Both the position numbers and the translations under genes were made by a program. Below the pieces are notes generated by a model. It was not told the origin of the DNA, ran no database searches, and worked only from the letters and a program-made list of their open reading frames with translations. A stretch of 37,263 nt of DNA. Source: an uncultured Acidimicrobiaceae bacterium (GTDB lineage Bacteria > Actinomycetota > Acidimicrobiia > Acidimicrobiales > SZUA-35). The DNA is taken from contig CAMYLA010000034.1 of the NCBI GenBank assembly GCA_947259095.1, positions 1-37,263 on the forward strand. The letters run 5' to 3'. This document shows positions 24,234 through 32,732 of this stretch, piece after piece. Within the stretch, counting starts at the first letter, position 1. Each line of letters opens with the position of its first letter.

Positions 24234-24977
24234 TCACTCCTCGTCGAGCCGCAGCTTGCGGTGTTCCACGGTGATCTGATCGTGGATGGTGTCGCCGGTG
24301 GCCGCCGGCCGATTGGCCAGGTTCCGAAGCACCTCGATCCGGCCGTAGGCCACAACGTGGTCGTCGTCGTTGACGACGGTGTCGCCGTTCGGTGCACCGT
24401 CGAATCTGCCATCGGTCCGGTGGATGCCGAGCACCACCACCCCCTCCCTGGTCAGGTGGAGCTCCGAGAGCGGCCGCCCCACCATCCACTCGCCGTTGCG
24501 GGCGTGCAGCTCGGTGATGGCGTAGTCGTTCTGTACCCGGAGCAGGGCCGCATAGTCCTGGGTGTCGAGTTCGGTGAATCGGGCCAGAAGGGCCCGGGTC
24601 GCCCGTTGGATGATGGCGTTGGCCGCCCTGGTGTGGAAGGCGGCGAAGATGGCGATGATGCCGACGATCAACAACACGGAGCGGCGCAGCGTCTGCTCGG
24701 TTTCGGTGTTCAAGAAGGCCAACATGAGGCTGGCGATGCCGGCCACCACACTGGCGTTCCCGATCGTCATCAGATACAGCACGATCTGTCGCCGAACCGG
24801 GTGGCTGGTGATGTCCTCGGCCTCGCTGGTGGTGAAGCCGACGCCGAGCAGGGCCGAGCGTGCCTGGAACGAGGCACTGTCCCGGGCCATGCCGGTGGCC
24901 TCGAGGGCGACCGACCCGATCCGGGACACGATCAGCAGGGTTGTGAGCACCGACAGCAGGCCGACGAGAGCGAACAT
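24234..24977 (-). CDS. Membrane protein with C-terminal TrkA-C (RCK-C) domain
   Basis: The 247-residue protein has a first membrane segment at residues 1-18, a pore-like stretch (FQARSALLGVGFTTSEAED), two more membrane segments at about 60-105, then a cytoplasmic TrkA-C domain from about residue 150. TrkA-C domains bind cyclic di-AMP or other small ligands and gate ion transport. The GFTT segment resembles potassium-transporter pore loops but the protein is much shorter than TrkH. A TTG at 25019 would add 14 basic residues. A small potassium-linked transporter or sensor is a reasonable guess. Confidence 0.72.
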   Translation of the reverse strand: MFALVGLLSVLTTLLIVSRIGSVALEATGMARDSASFQARSALLGVGFTTSEAEDITSHPVRRQIVLYLMTIGNASVVAGIASLMLAFLNTETEQTLRRSVLLIVGIIAIFAAFHTRAANAIIQRATRALLARFTELDTQDYAALLRVQNDYAITELHARNGEWMVGRPLSELHLTREGVVVLGIHRTDGRFDGAPNGDTVVNDDDHVVAYGRIEVLRNLANRPAATGDTIHDQITVEHRKLRLDEE

Positions 24978-25097
24978 GGACACATCATGGCGCCATCGGC
25001 GGGCCAAGGGAACAGTCAACCGCCCTTTGCCGCCGCAAACGGGCTGTCGCCCGTGCCCAACCCGTCAAGTTCCGGTCGGCCACGGTCGATAGCTCGG

Positions 25098-26276
25098 ATG
25101 GTCCACCGGGAGCAGAACGGTTCGCAGATGGAAGACGCCGACGCACGGTTTTCGACAGACGGTTCAGTGGTGACCGGCGACGACGAATGGCTCGACGCGG
25201 TGATGCTGGAGGATGACGACCTCGATGCCGAGGTCCTGAGTCGGCTGCTGGAAAGCGCCTGGCACGGGCGGGTCCGTCTGACCCGATTCGTCGAGCTCGG
25301 CGAGCTGGAGGACGGTGTCGCCGGGCTGGACCCGGCGGTGATCTTCGTCGACCTCTCCCTGCCGGACGAATCGGGGATCGAGGTGGTCCGTCGGGCCGTG
25401 AGGTGCGCCGGGGGAGCCGCAGTGGTGGTGTTGACCGGCAGCGTCGAGCCGTCGATCCCGGTGCTGGCGCTGGAAACCGGCGCCCAGGACTACCTCACGA
25501 AGGGCTCGTTCAGTGTCGACGTGCTGGCCAGGACGCTGCGATACGCCATCGCTCGGGCCGGCGCAGATCGGGAGATCCGCCGGATCGCCTGCGATCTGAG
25601 CGCCCTCAACAGTGAGCTCGACCAGTACGCCGGCATCGTGGCCCACGACCTGCGGGCCCCGATCAGGACCGCCAGGCTGTTCGCCGATCGTATGATCGCC
25701 GCCACCCGGGAGGGCCAGGATGCTTCGGCCATGGCCGAGGCCCTCGACGCCAGCCTGGAACGCAGCGAAATGATCATCAGCCGCCTGTTGCAGCTGGCGA
25801 CCCTGCGCGACGATGCGATCGAGCCCGTCGACGAGACCCTGGCCACCATCGTCCACGACATCCGGGTCGATCTGCTGGCCGACATCCAGGCCAACGGGGT
25901 GAACCTGCGATGCGTGGTCGACGGCCCGATCCGGGCCGATCGGGTGCTCGTTCGGGAGCTGCTCCGGAACCTGGTGCAGAACTCGATCAAATACCGCAGC
26001 CCTCGGCGAGATCCGGAGGTGCTGGTTTCGACAACCGCCGACCGCTACCACACCGAGCTCACGGTCTCCGACAACGGCGTCGGGATGGATGCCGAACACC
26101 ATGAGCGGGTGTTCCGCCTCTTCGAACGGTTGGAGACCCACAGCGAGAGCCCGGGGTACGGTTTCGGTCTGGCGTTCTGCCGCCGGATCGTCCAGCTGCA
26201 CGGTGGCTCGATCCGGGTCGGCGACAACCTGGGCGGGCCGGGCACAACCGTGACGGTCGTGCTGCCCACAGGCTGA
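25098..26276 (+). CDS. Receiver-histidine kinase hybrid
   Basis: The 392-residue cytoplasmic protein has an N-terminal receiver domain (acidic pair near 39-41, phospho-acceptor Asp85 in VIFVDLSLPD, Thr113, Lys135). A HisKA domain follows with His183 in AHDLRAPIR, then a HATPase with N box NLVQNSIKY, G1 DNGVGMD and G2 YGFGLAFC. It has no membrane segment. Receiver-first kinases of this kind relay signals from another kinase. The convergent single-domain response regulator at 26277 is a likely partner. ATG 25098 and ATG 25128 are both possible starts. Confidence 0.9.
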   Translation: MVHREQNGSQMEDADARFSTDGSVVTGDDEWLDAVMLEDDDLDAEVLSRLLESAWHGRVRLTRFVELGELEDGVAGLDPAVIFVDLSLPDESGIEVVRRAVRCAGGAAVVVLTGSVEPSIPVLALETGAQDYLTKGSFSVDVLARTLRYAIARAGADREIRRIACDLSALNSELDQYAGIVAHDLRAPIRTARLFADRMIAATREGQDASAMAEALDASLERSEMIISRLLQLATLRDDAIEPVDETLATIVHDIRVDLLADIQANGVNLRCVVDGPIRADRVLVRELLRNLVQNSIKYRSPRRDPEVLVSTTADRYHTELTVSDNGVGMDAEHHERVFRLFERLETHSESPGYGFGLAFCRRIVQLHGGSIRVGDNLGGPGTTVTVVLPTG

Positions 26277-26732
26277 TCAGTCCAGGTCGGACCCGGGGTT
26301 GCACTGGGCTGCGATGTCGGCGACGAAGTCCACCAGTTCCTCGTATTTGCTCGGCTTGACCCGGTGCCACATCGCACCCTTTTCCAGGCTGAGATCGATG
26401 TCCTGCTGGCGGTAGGACGAGCTGAACACGCCGATCAGTCCCGGCCGGATGGTCGGCTCGTCCTGCAGCGCGTCGAGCACTTCGTGGCCGTCCATGCGCG
26501 GCATCCGCATGTCGAGCACCACCATATGGGGCATGGTGCCGGTCGAGACCCGGCTCCGCAGCTCGTCCATCAGTTCCTCGCCGTTCTCGACGAAGCTGAA
26601 CTCGACATCCACGTTGCAGTCCTGGGCCGCCATGACCATCAGCAGTTGATCGTGGGAATCGTCCTCGGCCACCAGGATGCTGGCCGGCACGGTCGGCCGG
26701 GCCAGGGTCGATCGAGACAGTCCGTGTTTCAT
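26277..26732 (-). CDS. Single-domain response regulator (Rcp1-like)
   Basis: The 151-residue protein is a lone receiver domain of the type paired with phytochrome-like kinases. The acidic pocket is in LVAEDDSHDQ, the phospho-acceptor Asp74 in VVLDMRMPRMDG and the conserved Lys in WHRVKPSKYEEL. It has no output domain, so it probably passes phosphate on or acts by protein contact. The ATG at 26732 has GGGAG at a good distance. Its stop touches that of the convergent kinase gene with no bases between. Confidence 0.88.
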   Translation of the reverse strand: MKHGLSRSTLARPTVPASILVAEDDSHDQLLMVMAAQDCNVDVEFSFVENGEELMDELRSRVSTGTMPHMVVLDMRMPRMDGHEVLDALQDEPTIRPGLIGVFSSSYRQQDIDLSLEKGAMWHRVKPSKYEELVDFVADIAAQCNPGSDLD

Positions 26733-26906
26733 GTTGCTCCATCCCATGTTCTGCCGACGATCGGCGGTTTCTCGTTTTCCCGTCGACCGACTGTGGCCCG
26801 GGTGAAGCACTTTTGGCCGACTTTGGGCAGCCGGTTGTGTTGCAATGGCCTAGGGCAATGGGTCAACGGGTTCAAGTTCTGCGGCCCGGGCGCCGAGAAC
26901 GTTCAC

Positions 26907-27842
26907 ATGGCGACCTCCACAGCGATTCGAAAGGACCGGCACATCGAAACGTCGATCCTCGGAGAGCTGCTGTCGGCCAATCGGGCGGCCAGCGGGCTGA
27001 CCCTGGAGGCCCTCAGTAGTCGTAGCGGTTTCGCGGTCGATCAGATCGTCGACGTGGAGTCGGGAAGGCATGACTTGGAGGCGCCGGCCCTCGAACGGCT
27101 CCTCGCCAACTACGAGATCCCGGCCATGATCAAAAGCCGGAGTCGCCTGTCGGTCGAGATCAGCCTCGACGGAGGCTGGGTCTGCCTCGGCGCCGGGCGC
27201 CGATCGGGGGGCAAGCTCCCCGAGGCCGATCAGAACCTGCTCAGCTATCTGTGCCTGGTCTACGACGACAGAGACCTGTCACTCGACGACCGGATCCCAC
27301 TCAAGTCGGTCGATCTGTCGTTGCTCAGGGCGTCGCTGGCCCTCCGTCGACCCGAGGTCCGATCCAGGCTGGACCGACAGCGCAACGGTGTCCCCGCTCG
27401 GTTGCGTCAGAACCGAAGCCTGTTGGCGGTGGCGACCGCCGCCGGCGTCGCCGTTGTGGCCGGGGCCATCATCCTGGTGCCCGCGGTGCGATCGAGCAAC
27501 ACCGCCACCCCCGAGACCAGCCCCATCGACGCGGTCTCAGCGGTTCTGACCGAGCCGGCGGTCGGCCCCATCGACACTCCGTTCGACACCGCCCCGGTGA
27601 TCGATCCCAGGATCGACATCGGCACCGCGGTGGTGATGGAGCGCGGCCCCGATTCCTGGACGGCCGACGGCGACCCCTGGTTCGCCCCCGTCCCCGCTCC
27701 CGACCCCGACGACCGGCGAATCCGCCTTCGCCCCTCTCAACTCGCCCAACCACCGGTCATCGAGGTCGAGCCATCGGCTGAGACGACCAACCCCAACCCT
27801 CAACGAGGGCCTCCCGGAAATCCCGGCGGTGCCTCGGAATGA
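26907..27842 (+). CDS. Membrane-anchored protein with XRE-like N-terminus
   Basis: The 311-residue protein has a helix-turn-helix-like domain at about residues 16-72 (LTLEALSSRSGFAVDQIVDV), a further cytosolic part, a membrane segment at 171-194 and an outer tail rich in Pro, Thr and Asp. This layout matches RodZ, which links the actin-like MreB to the wall machinery, but the RodZ outer domain is not recognisable. The cytosolic segment with LSYLCLVYDDRD is not known to me. Its stop overlaps the next gene (ATGA). The ATG at 26907 is the first good start. Confidence 0.75.
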   Translation: MATSTAIRKDRHIETSILGELLSANRAASGLTLEALSSRSGFAVDQIVDVESGRHDLEAPALERLLANYEIPAMIKSRSRLSVEISLDGGWVCLGAGRRSGGKLPEADQNLLSYLCLVYDDRDLSLDDRIPLKSVDLSLLRASLALRRPEVRSRLDRQRNGVPARLRQNRSLLAVATAAGVAVVAGAIILVPAVRSSNTATPETSPIDAVSAVLTEPAVGPIDTPFDTAPVIDPRIDIGTAVVMERGPDSWTADGDPWFAPVPAPDPDDRRIRLRPSQLAQPPVIEVEPSAETTNPNPQRGPPGNPGGASE

Positions 27843-28786
27843 AAGGACCCACAGTGGCGGAATCGCTTCGAACCTCGTCCCCCTGGCGACCATTGACCCG
27901 CACCACGCTCGTGGCACTGCTGGTCATCGGCGTGGTGGCGACGCAGGCTTCAGCCGCTCAGAGAATCACCATCGCCAACGACGGCATCCTGATCGCCGAG
28001 CCCGGTTCCGTGCTCGATATCGCCGAGGTCGACGTTGATCCGTCCCAGGTCGGTATGCGCTGTACCGTCGAGGTCATCTCGCAGAATCAGGCCTCGGTCC
28101 ACCTCGGCAACGATCTGCTGGTCACCACCGCCGGTGTCGTCACGGTCATCGAGGACGTCGAGGCCGAACCGGATGCCTCGGTTGACCGCTCGGTCGATCT
28201 GCTGATCGGCGACACGATCGTCTTCCAGCTCCGAATGGGGCCCGACTGGGTCTCCAGCCTCGGTTTCGAGTTGTCGCTGAACTGCGACGAGGCCGAGCCC
28301 GTCTCGGTCCCGGTCTCCAACCCCGATTGCTCGAACGATGCCGACGCCACGACCGGAAACGGGTCGAGCAGCGATGACAACTCGTCGTCCGGCGACCAGA
28401 GCGGTAACGACTGCACCCCGTCGTCGGAGACCGACGTGCCCGCCGGCGTCCCGCTGCCGGGCGTGAACCCGACCGCGGTCCCGCTGCCGCCGACCACGAC
28501 CTGTGGTGAGGGCTCGGTTGGCGGTTCCACCGATGCCGGGTCGAACGATGCCGATTCGGACTGCCAGACGGGATCGACCGTGCCGGCCACCACCGCACCG
28601 CCGACCACATCGCCGACGACGGCCGCGCCGGCCCCGAGCGCCCCCGCCTCGACCGGAGACGCCAACAGCTCGTCCACGTCGACCCCGGCATCGGCCGGCC
28701 CCGAGGTGCTCGGCCTGGTGGTCGAACGACTGCCGGCCAGCCCGGCCGCTCCGGCCATCGCCGCTGCTCCGTCGTACAACGGCTGA
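27839..28786 (+). CDS. Secreted protein with low-complexity Ser/Thr/Pro tail
   Basis: The 315-residue product has a signal peptide (hydrophobic TTLVALLVIGVVATQASA, cleavage after ASA). A beta-rich domain of about 120 residues follows, with cysteines at MRCTVEV and ELSLNCDEAEP that may pair. The tail is rich in Ser, Asp, Thr and Pro, with further Cys pairs, and ends in a moderately hydrophobic stretch (PAAPAIAAAP) without LPXTG. It is coupled to the membrane protein before it. It is probably exported and wall-associated; no known family is recognised. Confidence 0.72.
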   Translation: MKGPTVAESLRTSSPWRPLTRTTLVALLVIGVVATQASAAQRITIANDGILIAEPGSVLDIAEVDVDPSQVGMRCTVEVISQNQASVHLGNDLLVTTAGVVTVIEDVEAEPDASVDRSVDLLIGDTIVFQLRMGPDWVSSLGFELSLNCDEAEPVSVPVSNPDCSNDADATTGNGSSSDDNSSSGDQSGNDCTPSSETDVPAGVPLPGVNPTAVPLPPTTTCGEGSVGGSTDAGSNDADSDCQTGSTVPATTAPPTTSPTTAAPAPSAPASTGDANSSSTSTPASAGPEVLGLVVERLPASPAAPAIAAAPSYNG

Positions 28787-28801
28787 CCGGTCCGTTCGCC
28801 G

Positions 28802-29017
28802 ATGATCGCCAACGAAGACCGGCCAACCCCGTCGTCGTCCGGCGATCGTCGGGCGGCCGCCGATCCGCTGCAGCAGAGGATCTACGCCGTCACCAATGAC
28901 CTCCAGGCCCCTGCCCGCCACATCCGGGCCTTCACCGAGCTGCTGGCCAACTCGGTGCGATTCGGTTCTACCGGGGTTGCGGTCCGGCTCCCCGACGGCT
29001 CGTCAGGGTCTCGATGA
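28802..29017 (+). CDS. Truncated HisKA-like protein lacking the histidine
   Basis: The 71-residue product carries the first helix of a histidine-kinase dimerisation domain: IYAVTNDLQAPARHIRAF then TELLANSV. In kinases this reads SHDLQ(A/E)PLRHI; here the phospho-acceptor His is Asn (TND). There is no ATPase domain. It lies 15 nt after the secreted-protein gene and its stop overlaps the SGNH hydrolase start (ATGA). It may be a remnant, or a small decoy that pairs with kinases such as the one at 25098. I cannot tell which. Confidence 0.5.
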   Translation: MIANEDRPTPSSSGDRRAAADPLQQRIYAVTNDLQAPARHIRAFTELLANSVRFGSTGVAVRLPDGSSGSR

Positions 29018-29796
29018 CCGACCCGTCGGCCGACCGGTTGCTCGGCGCGGCGCTGGAGCCGAAGCGACCGGGCCTGACGATCCGGGCCATCGGCACCGTG
29101 CTCCCCGGGGTCCGGTCGACCGCGGGACAGATCACCGACTACTCGCTGCAGTGGCGTCGAGACACCGAGGCCACCCTGGTCGTCGGTGGCCCGGTCCTGG
29201 TGGTCTTCGGCGACTCACTGGCCCAGGGTGTCGGTGCGTCGAGCCGATCGGCCGGCTACGCCGCCGTCGTGGCCTCCAAGCTGGCCCGTGCCATCGCCCA
29301 CCCGGTCGGGGTGGTCAACCTGTCCCGCTCGGGGGCCAGGATCGGCGACGTGCTCGGAACGCAGATCCCGGCCTTCGAGGCGTTGCGCCACCGGACCCCG
29401 GCACTGCGCCCGATCGGCGGGGTCTGCACCGTCGGCAGCAACGATCTCGTCCGGTCCGGCCGATTACGATTGGCCAAGAAACGGCTGGCCGCACTGGCCG
29501 AACAGCTCCCGGATGGGTTCGTGGTCGCCACGATGCCGGACCGGGGCAGCCTCATCGTCAAGCACTGCAATCGCCACCTCCGGGCCGAAGCGGACCGCAA
29601 CGGTCGGCCGGTGGCCGATGTCGCCGCGGCGCTCACGTCGTGGCGGGGCCGGTTGGCCGGCGACCGGTTCCACCCAAACGACGAGGGCCATCGGCTGTGG
29701 GCCGATGTCATCGGTCGGGCGGTGATGTCCGGCTCACTTTTCCCCGGACGGTCGGTTCCCCCATCCCCACACGGTCCGTCGCACCTTCGCCGCTGA
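29014..29796 (+). CDS. SGNH/GDSL-family hydrolase
   Basis: The 260-residue protein is an SGNH hydrolase, an esterase or lipase type. Block I is FGDSLAQGVGAS with the nucleophile Ser, the Gly of block II is in NLSRSGARIGD, block III is VGSND, and block V DRFHPNDEGH carries the Asp-His pair. No signal peptide is seen. The coupled start suggests joint expression with the upstream genes. The substrate is unknown; surface-polymer deacylation is one possibility. Confidence 0.85.
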   Translation: MTDPSADRLLGAALEPKRPGLTIRAIGTVLPGVRSTAGQITDYSLQWRRDTEATLVVGGPVLVVFGDSLAQGVGASSRSAGYAAVVASKLARAIAHPVGVVNLSRSGARIGDVLGTQIPAFEALRHRTPALRPIGGVCTVGSNDLVRSGRLRLAKKRLAALAEQLPDGFVVATMPDRGSLIVKHCNRHLRAEADRNGRPVADVAAALTSWRGRLAGDRFHPNDEGHRLWADVIGRAVMSGSLFPGRSVPPSPHGPSHLRR

Positions 29797-29822
29797 ACCT
29801 GCGGTTGCGCCTCGGCGGGCGG

Positions 29823-29850
29823 GTAGACACCCTCACGGCCCAGTTATAGG
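29823..29850 (+). promoter_or_regulatory. Candidate promoter of xsc
   Basis: GTAGAC at 29823-29828 and TATAGG at 29845-29850 lie 16 nt apart and precede the structured leader. Transcription would begin near 29857, giving a leader of about 115 nt. Based on consensus likeness only. Confidence 0.4.
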
Positions 29851-29868
29851 GTCTTGGCAATGACGCTG

Positions 29869-29927
29869 CGGCTGCCCGGCAGCCGTGGGCAACCCCACGG
29901 GTTGTTCGAGTTCCGCCGCTGCGGAAC
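29869..29927 (+). promoter_or_regulatory. Structured leader of xsc with alternative hairpins
   Basis: Three stem-loops lie in a row. Helix one is CGGCTG-CCCGG-CAGCCG (29869-29885). Helix two is CGTGGG-CAAC-CCCACG (29884-29899). Helix three is GTTCCGC-CGCT-GCGGAAC (29910-29927). Helix two is mutually exclusive with another perfect helix, CAACCC-CAC-GGGTTG (29890-29904). Exclusive folds are typical of switches. The element matches no riboswitch class I know; it may sense a sulfonate, a metal or a cofactor, or may simply be a leader hairpin. Confidence 0.45.
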
Positions 29928-29970
29928 GTCGTCCGCTCAATCTGGACGTATGGGCCAGGAAGGTAGATCA

Positions 29971-31737
29971 ATGACACGTATGACCCCCAGCGAAGCGTTC
30001 GTGGAGACCCTCGTGGCCAACGGCGTGACCGACGCCTTCGGCATCATGGGCTCGGCGTTCATGGACGCCATGGACATCTTTGCTCCGGCCGGTATCCGTC
30101 TCGTGCCCGTCGTCCATGAGCAGGGGGCGGCCCACATGGCAGACGGCTACGCCCGGGTCTCCGGTCGCCATGGCATGGTCATCGGCCAGAACGGGCCAGG
30201 CATCTCCAACTGTGTGACCGCCATCGCCGCCGCGTTCTGGGCCCACTCCCCGGTGGTGATCGTCACCCCCGAGACCGGCACCATGGGTATCGGCCTTGGC
30301 GGGTTCCAGGAGGCCAACCAGCTGCCGATGTTCCAGGAGTTCGTCAAGTACCAGGGTCACATCAACAACGAAAACCGGATGGCCGAGATCACCGCTCGGG
30401 CCTTCGATCGGGCGATGTCGGAGATGGGTCCGACCCAGATCAACATCCCCCGCGACCGCTTCTACGGCGACATCGACGTCGACATCCCCGAGCCGATGCG
30501 GCTCGACCGGGGCCCCGGCGGCGAGCGCAGCCTCGACGAGGCCGCCGACCTCCTGGCCACCGCCGAGTTCCCGGTCATCATCAGCGGCGGTGGTGTGGTG
30601 ATGGGCGACACCGTCGCCGAGTGCGTGACCCTGGCCGAACGGCTCGGCTGCCCGGTGGTCAACAGCTACCTCCACAACGACTCGTTCCCCGCCAGCCATC
30701 CCCAGTGGTGTGGCCCCCTCGGCTACCAGGGCTCGAAGGCGGCCATGAAGCTCATCAGCCAGGCCGACGTGGTACTGGCGCTCGGCACCAGGCTCGGCCC
30801 GTTCGGCACCCTGCCCCAGCACGACCTCGTCTACTGGCCCGAGGACGCAAAGATCATCCAGGTCGACGCCGATCACAAGATGCTGGGCCTGGTCAAGAAG
30901 ATCTCGGTCGGTATCTGCGGCGACGCGGGCGCGGCGGCAACGGCGCTCACCGGGCGGCTCGAAGGCCGCGAGCTGGCCTGCGATGCCACCAGGGACGCCA
31001 GGGCGGCCAAGACGGCCGAGGAGCGCCAGATCTGGGAGGACGAGCTCGACAGCTGGATCCACGAGAAGGACGAGTTCAGCCTGGACGCCATCGCCGAGGC
31101 GGCCGACATGCCGGGCGATTGGCTCCACCCCCGTCAGGTCCTTCGGGAACTGGAGAAGGCCATGCCGGCCCGGGTCATGGTCAGTACCGACATCGGCAAC
31201 ATCAACTCGGTTGCCAACTCCTACCTCCGGTTCGAGGAGGCCCGGAGCTTCTTCGCCCCGATGAGCTGGGGTAACTGCGGCTACGCCCTGCCAACCATCA
31301 TGGGGGCCAAGGTCGCCGCCCCCGACCGGCCGGCGGTGGCCTATGCCGGCGACGGCGCCTGGGCCATGTCGATGGTGGAGACGATGACCGCGGTTCGCCA
31401 CAACATTCCTGTCACCGCGGTGGTGTTCCACAACCGGCAGTGGGGGGCGGAGAAGAAGAACCAGGTCGACTTCTACGGTCGGCGGTTCGTGGCCGGTGAA
31501 CTCGACGGCGGCGAGAACTACGCCGAGATCGCCAGGACGATGGGAGCCGAAGGGGTCAGGGTCGACAAGCTCGACAACGTCGGTGCTGCGCTGAGCGATG
31601 CCATCGACGCCCAGATGAACGACGGCAAGACCACGGTCATCGAGATCATGTGCACCCAGGAACTGGGCGATCCGTTCCGCAAGGACGCCCTCTCCAAGCC
31701 GGTCCGCCACCTCGACAAGTACAAGGACTATGTGTAG
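29971..31737 (+). CDS. xsc: Sulfoacetaldehyde acetyltransferase (Xsc)
   Basis: The 588-residue thiamine-diphosphate enzyme converts sulfoacetaldehyde and phosphate to sulfite and acetyl phosphate, a step in taurine and isethionate breakdown. The catalytic Glu is in VPVVHEQGAAHMADGYAR. The segments IGQNGPGISN, HNDSFPASHPQW and LALGTRLGPFGTLP are typical of Xsc, and the cofactor motif GDGAWAMSMVE ends with VVFHNRQWG. The ATG at 29971 follows AGGAAGG; longer forms starting in the leader are unlikely. The phosphotransacetylase that often accompanies xsc is not in view. cobS follows 30 nt downstream. Confidence 0.88.
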   Translation: MTRMTPSEAFVETLVANGVTDAFGIMGSAFMDAMDIFAPAGIRLVPVVHEQGAAHMADGYARVSGRHGMVIGQNGPGISNCVTAIAAAFWAHSPVVIVTPETGTMGIGLGGFQEANQLPMFQEFVKYQGHINNENRMAEITARAFDRAMSEMGPTQINIPRDRFYGDIDVDIPEPMRLDRGPGGERSLDEAADLLATAEFPVIISGGGVVMGDTVAECVTLAERLGCPVVNSYLHNDSFPASHPQWCGPLGYQGSKAAMKLISQADVVLALGTRLGPFGTLPQHDLVYWPEDAKIIQVDADHKMLGLVKKISVGICGDAGAAATALTGRLEGRELACDATRDARAAKTAEERQIWEDELDSWIHEKDEFSLDAIAEAADMPGDWLHPRQVLRELEKAMPARVMVSTDIGNINSVANSYLRFEEARSFFAPMSWGNCGYALPTIMGAKVAAPDRPAVAYAGDGAWAMSMVETMTAVRHNIPVTAVVFHNRQWGAEKKNQVDFYGRRFVAGELDGGENYAEIARTMGAEGVRVDKLDNVGAALSDAIDAQMNDGKTTVIEIMCTQELGDPFRKDALSKPVRHLDKYKDYV

Positions 31738-31740
31738 CCG

Positions 31741-31757
31741 GGCCCCTTCCAGGGGCC
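31741..31757 (+). terminator. Short perfect hairpin between xsc and cobS
   Basis: GGCCCCT and AGGGGCC flank TCC immediately after the xsc stop and 10 nt before the cobS start. It may partly end the transcript or set cobS translation. No T-run follows. Confidence 0.4.
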
Positions 31758-31767
31758 TCTGCAGCCA

Positions 31768-32691
31768 ATGACGATCATGTCGGCGGCGGAGCTGTTCGGA
31801 TTCGCCACCGACCTCAAGGTGCAGGTCCTGGGTGACAGCACCGAACTGGTGGACCACATCCCGACCGTCGATCCGGCGTACCACTTCGATCCGGAGACCA
31901 CGCTGGCGATCCTGGCCGGTTTCGAGCAGAACCGCCGGGTGCTGGTCCAGGGTCCCCACGGTTCCGGCAAGTCGACCCACATCGAGCAGGTGGCGGCCAG
32001 GCTGCGGTGGCCGTGCCTGCGGGTCAACCTCGACGGCCACCTCACCAGGATGGATCTCGTCGGTCGCGATGCGATCGTGGTTCGCGACGACAAGCAGGTC
32101 ACCGAGTTCGCCGAGGGCATCCTGCCGTGGGCGCTGCAGCGGCCGGTGGCCCTGGTGTTCGACGAGTACGATGCCGGCCGACCCGATGTGATGTTCGTGA
32201 TACAGCGGGTGTTGGAGAAGGAGGGTAGGTTCACCCTGCTCGACCAGAACCGGGTCATCGATCCCCATCCCCGGTTCCGGCTGTTCGCAACCGCCAACAC
32301 CGTTGGCCTGGGCGACATGAGCGGGCTGTATCGGGGCGCCCAGATGCTCAACCAGGCCCAGCTCGACCGGTGGAATGTGGTGGCCCGGCTTCACTACCTG
32401 TCGGCCGAGGACGAGCAGCGGGTGGTGATCGGTCAGGTTCCGGCCATGGCCTCAAGGCCCGATGGGCCAGACGTGGTTGCCAGGATGGTGGCCTTGGCCG
32501 ACATGACCCGGACCGGGTTCGCGGCCGGCGACATCTCCACGGTGATGTCGCCCCGCACGGTCATCACCTGGGCCGAGAACCTGCTGACGTTCGGCGAGGT
32601 CGACCTCGCCTTCCGGCTGACGTTCTTGAACAAGTGCGACGATGCCGAGCAGCCGATCGTCGAGGAGTACTACCAGCGGGCCTTCGGGTAG
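31768..32691 (+). CDS. cobS: CobS-type AAA ATPase (cobaltochelatase subunit)
   Basis: The 307-residue AAA+ ATPase matches CobS of the aerobic cobalamin pathway almost throughout. The Walker A motif is [18 protein letters not shown], Walker B is [14 protein letters not shown], and the sensor segment is [28 protein letters not shown] and the YYQRAFG end also match. CobS and CobT form the ATP-driven part of cobaltochelatase with CobN. CobN is not in view, so these proteins may load metal into another target or work with a distant CobN. Most Actinobacteria use ChlI/ChlD-type partners, so CobS here is unusual. It lies between xsc and cobT in the same direction. Confidence 0.9.
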   Translation: MTIMSAAELFGFATDLKVQVLGDSTELVDHIPTVDPAYHFDPETTLAILAGFEQNRRVLVQGPHGSGKSTHIEQVAARLRWPCLRVNLDGHLTRMDLVGRDAIVVRDDKQVTEFAEGILPWALQRPVALVFDEYDAGRPDVMFVIQRVLEKEGRFTLLDQNRVIDPHPRFRLFATANTVGLGDMSGLYRGAQMLNQAQLDRWNVVARLHYLSAEDEQRVVIGQVPAMASRPDGPDVVARMVALADMTRTGFAAGDISTVMSPRTVITWAENLLTFGEVDLAFRLTFLNKCDDAEQPIVEEYYQRAFG

Positions 32692-32732
32692 CGGGACGTG
32701 GCCGGTCGAGCGACGCAACCGGGGGGCAACCG

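Noticed and set aside
28700..28786. LPXTG sorting signal in the secreted protein
   Set aside because: The C-terminus has ERLPASPAAP but no LPXTG and no basic tail.
29968..32394. 808-codon minus-strand open frame opposite xsc and cobS
   Set aside because: Spans two unrelated genes and their spacer in antisense; composition is that of a shadow frame.
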